Part shown: piece after piece, positions 12,101 through 24,100 of the stretch
How positions within the stretch are numbered: the first letter of the stretch is position 1
Layout: the number at the start of each line of letters is the position of its first letter
NCBI GenBank assembly: GCA_023238725.1
Contig: CM041553.1
Location: forward strand, 6,285,001-6,349,000
Length of the DNA: 64,000 nt
DNA from: Scortum barcoo
Lineage: Eukaryota; Chordata; Actinopteri; Centrarchiformes; Terapontidae
Reading direction: 5' to 3'
Notes under the pieces: generated by a model
What the model was told of the DNA's origin: nothing
Databases searched by the model: none
The model's input: only the letters and a program-made list of their open reading frames with translations
Position numbers and translations under genes: made by a program

Positions 12101-15100
12101 AAGAAGCTTTTAACCTGTCTCTAACTCATCTCTGCTGAAAAGCCCGACCCAACCTTCCACCAATGCTGTACACTCTTTCCAGTATATATAGTAAATCCTT
12201 TAATCATTTAATTTCATGACTTGATTAAAGGATTAAAGATGACATTGCCACTTGACAGTATGACATACACAAGCTGGCAGGAAACAACAGCAAATTCCCC
12301 AATGCTTGTACTTGACTCCTATTCTGACAGAAACATTGTTGATTTCGCTTTGAACTTTGCAACATTAGAACATTAAAGTCCTTTTCATAGATGGTAGGAA
12401 ACATAGCCTGTCTGTTATGTGAGTGTCCCAGCCAACACCAGTCATGTGCTGTTATAGTACCGAGAAGTAGCGGACTCCCACGGGGTCCTGCAGCAGTCTC
12501 TCGAAGCAGACAGCCCAGCTGGCCACTCTCCTCTCAGTGTGGCGCCGGTGGCTCTGAACGCTAGGCAGGCTGGCATTACTGTTCAGACTGTTGTCGCTGC
12601 TGCAGCCCTGAAGCTCCACGCTGTTGAGCTCTGTTCACACACAAAAATACACAAATGCATAAATACATGTAGTTTTAGCTTTACTTCAGTAGGGCTGAGA
12701 ATCTCAAGGTGTCCTCCAATTGGATTTGATTCAGGGTGCAACAATTAGAAATATTTTTGATACATCCCAATGTTTGATATCCGTATTCTTTTTTTTTTCT
12801 TTACTGTATGTGCACCACACAGCAGTATACTTACTGTGTGGTATGTCTGGCCTGGGTGAAATGGTTAAAATCAGATGTTTAGATGAATGAATTTTCCCAT
12901 ATTAATTTCCCTTTCTCACTTGCCCTGTCTGTTGCTTTGTTCTTTTCTCTCCACAGGCGCTTTACCTAAAGGTGACACTGTCAGCGGCATGGTGTACACC
13001 TTGGCCCGGTGTGTCTCAGGTGTGTCCCATGCCGATGAGAAGGCCAGAGTAGCTGCACCAATCCAATCAGACGTCCTCTACCACCCATGTCCTTGCCGTG
13101 GTCTCCTGTTGCTTTATTTTCGCTTTGCAACAAAAAAAAAACCCTACAGCACACTTTCCCTCATACGATCCCCTCAATTTGATACTACAGATTTTATTTA
13201 TACGTTTATTTGAACTATTCTCAGCTCATTTGCTGTAGAGCAAATTTATAATTTAGTATTACCAGGTGTTCTGTGACATAATATACTTTATCTCACAATG
13301 TAGCAAAGACATGTAGTAGCTCCACACTGTTCAGTCCAATTGAGAGCAGATAAGAGCGTGTTTACTTGCTCCACAGCACATGTTATCTTTGTGTATTATT
13401 TACATTTCGCGGCCTTGTTGGTTTCATCTTTAACAACTCCCAACAGTATTCATCCATTTGTCCAACATCTTGAACACTATAGCTAATATTTCTGTGCAGC
13501 TCTGGGTTTAAAATAAATTAAAGCACTAATTTGAAATTCAAATTAAAGAGGATTTTTTTTCATGGATGCCTAATTGTTCTATGGGGAGTCCCAGTGCATT
13601 TAAGAATTGACTATTTTTCCCACTACTAGAAATGACTGGGCCTCTGTTCCTGTTGTTTAGACAGACCTGCAGAGCAAAAGCACAGAGAGAAGTCAAAATA
13701 ACCAGAATAACGGAGCTTCAGTCGAAGAACTGAAAGTGGGCTGCTCAGTTGAGATAAAACAAAATACAAGAACAGCCAGAGGGAAGGCATCACCGGTCAG
13801 GTGCCTGGGAAGACGCAAATCTTGTAAAAAAAAACTGAAAGACCAGTCCGGTGCCCAGAGCTAAAGTCCTGTGTTATCTAAATCTCAGAAACTTGGCTAG
13901 TAATGAATAATTTCAGTGTGATTTCCGCTTTTCATGTCTGCATAACAGTTTTCACACTGAGGATATTTTTAAACAGAGCTGCTTGGCTCATTCACTCTCA
14001 TTCAGTTTCACACTACAAAGTAACTCAAGACTGCTGCTTCAGTCATTATTGGTAATCTATCGCTGTGAAAGAGAGGAAAACATCAATCCATCCATTCTCC
14101 TGACCGCTCATCCTATTCAGTGACACACAGGCTGGAGTCAGTCACAACACACACACACCCTGAATAGATCACCAGTTTATCACAGAGACAGCCTAACACT
14201 ATAAAGGTACATCGCAACAGTAATATCTGGCTATTAACAACGAGAGAGGAACCTCAGACACCGTTTCATTTGTGAAAAACACAAGAATTGAGGCACGAGA
14301 TGTTGTTACCTCCCATGTTTAATTCCCATTTTGTCCTCGTCAAAATAAAAATTTGACTGATTGTGAACGATCTCTCCTGTCTTTCACAACTCATCCAAGC
14401 CAACAGACCAAACCAAACTAAACAAATTCTTTCTACAGTAAAATGCAAGCATAGTCCACAAAATGAAACAGTTAAAAAAAAAGTCTGACACAAACTGTGA
14501 GAGAAAACTATTTCTGCCACTTTCATAACAGGAATTTACAAAGAATAGGATTTTAAAGGCTTTGAAGACACAGGGGGGTTGTTTCCTCACTGTCAATCAA
14601 ACCTGATGAAAGATGAAAACAGACTGAAGCAGATCGTTGAGTGTTAAACTCTTAATAAATTATTTGTTTGTTGTCTGTTTAATCATGAATATTTAAAGTT
14701 ATAGAGAAATACTTAAGAGTTGGAGCCACATTTTCAGGGGCTTTAAGGAGGCTTGGTGAATAATTTAGTATATTTTGGTATCTACATTTCATTACATTGT
14801 GCAGAGCGGGTACATTTTGCGAAACATGCAAAAGGAAATCAGCCATTTAGAGAGATACCGCTGCTCAGCAAGGCTCAGTGAGCAAAGCTAGTCTTCCATA
14901 ATAGCAGACCAGAAAGATATAATAAGAAGGAAAATTAGTACTTTCCTATTATAGAATTTTTAGAATTTGGTCCACGGTCAGCTTTAGTGCCTCGCTCCCA
15001 ACTCTGTCTTCTTTTTCAAGCCAACATTCAATTCACTTTTATCTTTTTATAAAGATGGAAAAAAAAAGAAACAGCAGAGCAAAGGTACAACACTAAATCA

Positions 15101-18100
15101 TCGCGCCGTTCAGAGCAGCAGCAACATTTTCTGGACACAACAGCTGACTAACACATTTCTACACGCCGCAGTCGGTTGTTACCGAAGCATTTATTTAACA
15201 GACCATCTGCATATTTTGATCGAGTGATTCCTTTTAAACTTGGCAATCCAATTTCAGTGACTAAATGAAAGCTAAACTGATATTCAACATCAAACGTGCT
15301 GCCAATTGGATTTGTTCCTCCTCTGTGCCTCAAGTCTATGTCTTCATTAGCTGGAAAAGAAGCATTTGAGGCACCTGCTGTGGCCTCACCTGGGTAGAGC
15401 TGGTAGGAGCCCGTGTGGTGCCAGCGAGGCAGGTAGCGAATCCTGAGGGGTAACCAAGCCCCTCCATCCATACTCACCCTATCAGGGCCCCTCGCAAACT
15501 CAAACACATCGGGTTGAACTCGCAGTCCAAGATGGAGCGCGCACACACACACACACACAGCAGACAGCATCACAGGAAGGAAGCAAGCGAGAGGGAAAAC
15601 AGGAGGGAAAGAAGAAGGAGATTGAAGGAGAGAGAGAGAGAGAGAGAGACTCTGTTGGTGGTGACAACCTGAGAGACCACAGAGAGAGTCAGGTCACAAC
15701 TGCGTGCACACATACCTGCATGTACATTCATTACACGCTCACACGCACTGCACACTGCACACACACACACACACACACACATACACACCTCCATGAGCTT
15801 CCAGTTGGGTAAGTGATACAAGCACACACAGGCCTCGAGTTGATGAATAATTCAGAGTCGAGGGAGGAGGGAACTGAAAACCACTGAGCAGAAGCACATA
15901 CATGTGCACACAGACACACACACACGCGTACATGCACAAACTGCAGTATTGATGAGGAGCTTGTTAAAGGAAGGCCACTACTGAGAGACTGAGGCCTGCA
16001 GCCCCCACACAGCTACACACACACACTATCTGACTGATGCAAAGAACAACAAAGGATACAACTATCTGAACAGATCAAAATAGATCAAAATTTGTGAGAG
16101 TCATAGGAATGATACTTGGTAGCATACTAACGCAAAAATGCCAAACATTTACAATACAAACACCAGAGAGAAAGTTCAGAGGATGTGCATTCTACTTCAA
16201 AATAAGACAAATACATTTGAAGTTATGTTCACAAATCGTTCACCTATATTTTTTCTCGCCCTTTTTATTTAATTTTTGTTTTCTCTGAAAACACACTTTT
16301 TATTCAAGGAAATGTTGTGAGCAGTTTCCTGATATCACAACACTTGACTGAACCGTTGATAAGGTTTTACATAAAAACATTAGTCTTCTTACGTAATTAG
16401 AAATGTCAATGAAACTACAGTCAATTTCAGTTGTATCAAACATGAGGATCTCGCGTGTAGTTTTATCACCACCAGTGTACAGGAAACAAGGAACTGCAAA
16501 ACCTGAGTCAAAAACAGTCCTGAGAGTCTCAATTTCAAATGGCACAATATTGAATGGCATAATTAGAGGACTTTTATTATAGAACAGGGAGTGGTGGAAA
16601 AGTATTCAGATCTTTTATAAGTTAAAGTGGCCACAGTGTAAATAAACTATAGTTTAACAATATTACAAGAACATTCAAACTCTTACTTGAGTTAAAATAT
16701 TATCATCAAGTATTCATTATGCAGAAGGGTCCATTTTAGAATAATGAATATTATGTCACTGGATTAAAATTAGTGATGCATTCATGTGGAGGCGCATCTA
16801 ATTGCAGCTCGTATATGTGTGGCTAATTTTAACTACTGTGCTATATGTACCGTACTGCTGAGTATCTTCATTTATAATAATAAATCATGATATCATCACA
16901 GTCCAATGTCTATTAATCAATAATCTCTACAACTGTTATTTCAATCTGTGGTTAAATTAGGTGATAAATCCTGTGTGCAGATGTGCTCTGGAGGAGAAAT
17001 GACAGTGACACCAGGTGCTGCTCGCTAACCTTTTGTTGGAATCACGTCTTTCCCTCAGGTTCTCATGTGAGGGTTGATTTCTTCACCTTTAATTATTGGA
17101 GCTAGAACCTGGAACATCTCTCATCACATTGTGTTTGACTTGAGTGTCTCACTCTCGAGCATCTTACAGCGACTTTCTTTCACAACTGTTGGGTTAGTTT
17201 GTTATGGTTAACTTTAGAGACTAAGATAACATTCATCAGTTAACCTTCACTGAGTTAATCAGTTTCTCGACTTATTGACTTAGTGAGTGGGAGTGACGTG
17301 ACCACACTTTGAATAAAATGTCAAACCACCCTCCTTTTCTTCAGAATGATGGAATAGTAAGAAAGGCAATATTAACTATTAGCTTATTAACATAAGCCAG
17401 TTGCTGCTGTGTGTAGTGTGCAGTCACACTTGAATTACTATATCCTGGTGATACTGATCTATGCTCTTACTTTGCATTTTGAACAACTGTGACGGAACAA
17501 TTTCATGTTCCACCATGCTCCATGTATCACAAGCACATCAATGTGAGCGAGGTGATCACGCTTTCCACTTCACTCACTAACAACACGTCCTCTCCTCCAG
17601 AGCTGATTGTAAAACACGTCGTCTATGCTCCTTTTGTCTTCCTTTTCACCTCCTCTTTCTCCTTTTATCTCCCATCTGCCATACATTGCTCCTTTCATGT
17701 GCATTTGCGAGGTGTTAAAGCACCATTATGAGCCTCCTTAATTGGAGATCTTTCGTTATTGTTGGCACATGCTAATTGTGCAAATGACACCAACAGCTCA
17801 CCTCAAATGAGATTCAGCACAACACGACACGAAACGACATGACAAGGCAACATATAATCTTCAAAAGTACAATAATGAAACAAGAATACTTAAAACTCCA
17901 ATAAAATACACATATACTGCCATTTTTAAATCAACTTTTAAATATCTAACTGTTGTATTCAATCCCCAATGCTGTTTTACAAACTCACTAGTATAAATAG
18001 GTAAAGTAAATGTAAAAAGTGCACATTTAGTCTTTTATTGTGCAGACTGAACAGCACCATGTTCTCTATCTCATGCTGTGTGTCTAGAATTTGCCACGAC

Positions 18101-21100
18101 AGGTTCCAGTTGTGCAGCTAATGTTTACAAATGTAGGCTACCTTTAGGTTACAGCCTGCCAACCTCTGCAGAGCAGGCAGAGGTGGGGCAGAAGTTGAGC
18201 AGGTTAAACCAGCCTGTCTGTTGTTTCTATAAATTTAGTGAAAAATATGAATGAGGTGTCCCCTGTGACCGACTCTGCACTTCAGAACAAGACCACTGAC
18301 CAGACACAATAAGCCACCCACTCCTTCCCATTAAATGCTGCTTAAAGTAGATCACAACAACTGAAGTACAAAGGAAGCCAATTCAGTAGTAACCGAGGGC
18401 ACATCAGAAGTCGGAAAATAGAAGTCAGGACAAAGTAGAATTTTCAGAACTTAATAAACAGATACTGATAGTTAACAGGTATTGATAATGTAAAATGTTG
18501 TAAAGTAAAATCTACTCACCTCCATCGGAGACTGCAGCAGACTGTAAAGAAGCACAGAGAGACATGGGTTAGGATATTCCTTCATCACACAGATGACACA
18601 TATTCCTACAAACTCACACAATACATGAGCACTGGGAGGCAGCTGCCTGGACAAGCACTTTTAGCCACATGGAGACACAGACTGACTGACTGTTTCTCAC
18701 AGGACCTGGCCCATTATCACGCTCACTTTCACATCTTAACACAGTCAGGATAGCGCCCACATTCATTGTCTTGTGTGTGGGCGGAATCATCTGTGAACTG
18801 GCTGTGCTTGCTCTGCAAGAAAACCTCCTTGGGGGGTGTGGAGCTAACTCTACGTGTGTGTGTGTAGAGGTGAAGAGGGGAACTTCAGGCCTACCTGCCC
18901 CCAATTTCACAGTGCAGTATGAAGTGTTTGCTTGCATATCTCACAATTACCAATTATAGATAAAGTTTGACTCACAGCAACATATTAAAGATGTATTAGG
19001 TCTAATCTAATCACATTTCAGCCACGATGTTTTTCACTCACACAGATTCATGAGATTCATAACCTATTATACCCCAACATAGACACAAATCAGCACATAG
19101 GAACACACACACACAGACACATAGTGCACAATGCAGTGATTTTTATCCCAGACATGCTGAGCTGGGATGAGATCATTCAGCACAGACATCAGTAATGTAG
19201 CTAACTCTGGAACAGAGTTGAAATGCCCTGTGACTCAGAAAGAGCAAAAGGAGAGGAGCAGACAAAATAGAGAAAGAGTGAAGAGAAAAAGAAAGACAGG
19301 ACTGAGACAAGACGGGGGGCAGTAAAAGATGAAATGTTTGCCAATAACAAAATACCAAACTAACATCACTTCTCTGGATTAAAATCCACACCGAGCCACA
19401 CAGTCGACCTGTCTGAGGCTTGTGATACTGCTAATCTGACCACTAATCTTGTTAAAAGTCTGGCTTTGTTTGTACTCCTTAGCTTGCCTTTCATCGTGGC
19501 AGACTATAGAGGAGCTCTGTGGGCAGATACGCTAATATTTTCTGTGGTACATTTGCATTTGGAAATCAACTTTTAATGACCTCATCACTACTCAACACAG
19601 ACACACAGGAGTCTCATGATGACTCATGCGGTACTTTTGGGGTTATCTTACAGATCTCATGTGTCGAGTTTCAACTTCTTTCTGAGGAATCAAGTCGTTT
19701 TTCACTCAGTCTGGTATGTTGAATGATACATGATACTGTGACCATGATTCTTATTGGCAGCTGAAATGCAGAAGACCACAGCCAGTCGTTAAATAGGAGT
19801 TTTAGCATATTTTGGAACACTGTTGTTGCAGTCTCTCTTTTATCATATTATATTTCAGCTAAACACTGAGTAACATTAGCACAGTGTTCATAGTGTGTCC
19901 ACAACCTGTCTTAACCCACAGGGTGAAAGCAGACTAATAACGATTAATCATAGCTACCACCTTCAGTAAATCCCCTACACATTATACATGAGGAACCATT
20001 TTATATATATTATATATTTAATTAATGGAGTTACCGTCACCTACATTTCTAATGCAGTCATGAAGAGTTGAGGAAGGGAAAGTATTGCTGTGACAATAGA
20101 TCATGATCAGTACTTGTAGGAGTACGTCTTTGAGTACGAAATGACTAAAACTGAAACTGTCAGTAAAATAAAAATAGAAGCCTCTAGTAGTTTAAATAAG
20201 GCAGTTTCCACAGTTTAACAGTTGGCTGTGAAAATCAGACACTGGAGGGAAAAAAACTGTCCTCTGTGGCCTGATTTCACACTGTGCCATCAGTCCAAAT
20301 GCTCAGACCAACAGAGTTCAAGGAGCAGCATCTTCTATCACTCATCCTTTATCACTAACACACCAAAATGATCCATGATGATGATGATGATCCATCCTTT
20401 ATTCAATGTAATGTAAATGCTCTCAGATTTCCCACCATAACAAAATTTCTTCCAGTAACAGTCACTTTTCAGACAGCCAGTCAATAAAAACAGTACTCTA
20501 ACTTCTCACATTCATCCATTAATACTAAAATCCTGTGTTCACAAATCCTGCTAAGATTTAATGTACGCTTTTAAACTATTCAAATCTAATTTAGTTGACC
20601 CCCGGTGCAGCATATGTGCTGGTTTGATTCATGTGCATCTTGGCCATTTCCTCACTTTAGCCAAGCTGTCCTGGCCAGATGGCACAGCCAGTGTAATCAC
20701 TGGGATTAGCTATTTCAGACTGTCCTTGGAAGAGTGGAGGTTGGCACCGGCGCGTGAAAAGAGATTTGATGTGACTTTATAGCAGTTGATTGTGGTCGAA
20801 CCAGCGCGGAGGACAAGAGAAGATGACAGGGGCAGAAACCTCACCAGTGGAAAATGGTTATTCGATCCTCCCACTGATTAAAGTCCCACACGTTTCCCTC
20901 CTCACACATTTAAACAGCATGTATTCAGTGTCTACTGTGAATGTGTGTTTCATGTGTGTATTAAGACTTGCTGTGTATTTTATATGGGTGTAGCCTATGT
21001 GTGCATGTGGTCCACATCTGTTAGAGATGTCTTTTGTATGTAGGGTGCATTCTTTTGCATTTGTGAATGTGTGTGTGCGGGTTCACCCCCCCATCCCCGT

Positions 21101-24100
21101 TCAGCTCGGGTGTGATCACTTCCAGACGCACTCTGTGGCGGAGTGGTTTGGCCCCTAGTCGAGGCCCCAAGTCACCTCTCCTCTCTTTTCCTCCATGCAC
21201 TCCCCTCTAACTTCCTCCTTTTGTTTGTTCTTTCCCTCCTATCCAGTCATCCCTCTCTTTCTTCCACTGTTCCTCATCACCACATCTCTCCTTTCACTCT
21301 TCCCTAAAGTCAATCTCTTCTTCACTCCCTCCCTCCATCAACCCTTCCTCGGTCATTCCAGCGGTGTTCCCCCTCCTCTCCTGGCAGATCCTGGTCATTC
21401 CTGTGAGCCCACAGGGAATGACCAGGGGTTTTCCAAACTCTCCCTCCTCAAGCTTCTCTCCCTGAGCCCCCTATCCACAAAGAAGCATGCAGCTGGAAAA
21501 TAATGATAATAGAGAATGATGATATCAAATATATCCCCCCGCAGCGAAGAAGTCCTGCCACTTCATAGACCCCATTTGTGCCACTTTTAGCTTCAGTTTC
21601 TTTCAAACTTAGTAACATCCACATTACTTCTGTGTTACTGGCAGTGTGTGGCCAGATTTCCCGCTATGCCATAGCCCCAATATTGTCTGTGGCAACTGTT
21701 CACAGATATCAAAGGGGCCTTTATGTTCCCATCATACAGTAAATGCAGAGATAACATCAGCAGAAAAAAGTGACACAGCAGCACATGACTGATGGTCATG
21801 ATTACAGTTTCCACAGTTGTGGAGGACTGGGTTTTTGTCGGAGGAAAAACAAAAACCAAGTAAAACCTCAGACTGTCTGTTTGTGGTTAAGAATTTGATG
21901 AATTCAAACAGCACTGAAGCGAATGATTTCTTCTTTTCAATTAACATGTCAACACATTATTCGTTCGAAACTGTCTCAGAGTCAGCTGTGCTGTGCTATG
22001 CTGCATGATGGCTGCTGCTTGTTGCACTGTCTGGTAGGGCTGTTTATTACATTTAGTAGAAGCTGTGCAAGCTTGACAGAAGAATCTGCACTATGGAAAA
22101 TCATGCCATTTCAAAGTAGCAATGAAGTAAGTAACACGATAAGTAATTATGGTGGTGCAGTGAACTGTCGCCTCACAGCACGAGGGTTTCTGGGTTTGAA
22201 CCCACTGCCCAACTGTAGCCTTTCTTTGTGGTGTTTGAATTTTCTCCGGGTAGTCCAGCTTCTACAGTTTAAAGACATATTGGTTAAGTGGTGACTCTAA
22301 ATTGCCCACAGGTGTGAATGTGAGCATGAGTGGTCTGTCCATCTCTACATGTCGGCCCTGTGATTGACTGATGACCTGTCCTAGGACGGGCTCCAGATTT
22401 TTTTGGTATTCCAGTTATATAGTCAAAGTCTGGCAGTCGACAAAGATTTTGCACCACCACATGATGTCATGACTTAGTGCATTAATACAAAATTGGGGAC
22501 ATGATCACATGACACAACAGATGCCTCTCCAATTTGGTGGTATAACGCTACCGCAGTCCTTAAATAGACTGAAGTATAATACTGAATTAAAACCAGTGCC
22601 AAAAAGAAAAGGTCATTGGAAATATGACTGCAAGTAACACATTTTTCTAGGTATCAGTCAATCTGATGTTTTTTTTATTCATCACTTAATAGTTTAGTCT
22701 ATAAAATAGTGAAAAATGCCCATTAAGATGTCCTAAATCCCAAAGTGATGGTGCTTGGTAAATTACTTAAGTAATGATCAAACGTTGGTGTCACTTTCAA
22801 CAGACCAGTCGATTTTTCGACAGATCATTTCAGCACTTATTGGCAGATATTCATTAATGCCAAATCTTATCTGAGAAAATATTTATAGCCAGTGTAACTG
22901 CCTAATTTTGAATTTAATTTTGAATTTAATCTAAACATTCACAAAAACAAAAGTTTGAGTATGTTGTTTTTCTGAGAAGTCCAAGACTATTAACAGTGAA
23001 AGAGTGGAAGTGTTGGGGACAGTAATACAATGTGAACACACATCACTCTCACACCCACTTCAACAAAAAGATAAGATGGCTGAATCACAACACACACGCC
23101 CTAGTCCATCGTTGCTGGTGCAAGATGCGAATGACGTAAGGGATGCCAGTGGGAACTTGATGTTGCATTCTATTCGCAAATTCAGCGGCGGTAAAGTGAC
23201 CTGTTGGATTATGTGCGAAAACATGATTTTTCCTGTCTACGGGTCACAACATGTTTGTACACCTACATCATCCTGCTTTCGGCTCACTGAACATAAAATG
23301 CCACCCGGTAGCCACACGCCTGGCTTGTTCATGTCGGGTTTATGTGTCTGTGTGTGTGTGTGTGCTTGTGCACGGAGTGTTTGGTCACTGTGTGCACAGG
23401 TCCCAAGTGCTTTATTAGCTGTGACTAGTGGGAGAGGGGTGGCTTACATCATCTGTTATGAAGCCTGGATGTCAGGTTCAAACTATGGCAAAACACAAGG
23501 TACAATTTACAGCCGTTCTTTCTCACTGTTATCATAATATTAATACTCTGAAAGCTGTAAAAGTCTCCTTAAACAATCTGAAGTTTCCGAACCGTTCCCT
23601 GTCTGTGTGTGCGCGTCGAGGTGGACGTTGATTCCTGGAAAAAGACATTCTGTTTTATAGGATGAGACGCAGAGCAGCCAGTAGCACTTAACGGGGTGAA
23701 TAAAAAATGTCATCTGTGGGAGAAACTGTCAGGGCTAACATATGCACTCACACACACACAAAGACTGTTTGTACCATGGGAGCCTTATTCCTGGCTCCAT
23801 CACCGGAGCTGTAACTGCCACCTTTGGTAAGGAATGAGATTCAGCTCTTACATGTAAGTAAGTAACATGAAAGAACATTGAACATTTCTGCGAGTCTACT
23901 CCTGTGCCCGTGAACACTGGCATTACTAGAGACCAACAACTGACACACACGTGCTGTCCTTAAAAAGTGACTTAGAATTCACAACACTGATTTCCTCGAC
24001 TGCACGCGTGGTACAAACACACAAACACACACACACACGCTTCCAGCTGAGGAAGAGGAAGCTGTTGCGCCAACAGTCTCAGTGTGTGCGTGCCTGCGTG

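Larger units (their letters stand above)
12631..18519. other. rgs12 intron 5
   Basis: 5.9 kb. Apart from candidate first exon B (15390-15471), microsatellites at 15541-15788 and repeat fragments at 14088-14205 and 16590-16900, I see no gene. Confidence 0.7.

Noticed and set aside
12887..13213. 108-codon plus-strand frame with a signal-peptide-like start
   Set aside because: The hydrophobic start is T/C-rich intron sequence. No downstream domain, homology or splice context was seen.
15148..15389. Continuation of the minus-strand frame beyond candidate exon B
   Set aside because: It follows a good GTGAGG donor and shows no recognisable domain. It is kept only as a possibility that exon B is longer or that this is a retained-intron form.
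15477..15573. Upstream GATAGG|GTGAGT donor and ATG at 15573 as an alternative exon
   Set aside because: The phase does not fit exon 6 when translated from the nearby ATGs, and the N-terminus would be CA-repeat-derived.
23004..23537. 177-codon plus-strand open frame in rgs12 intron 4
   Set aside because: It contains a VCVCVCACA stretch from a GT repeat, has no domain or splice context, and looks like a chance frame.
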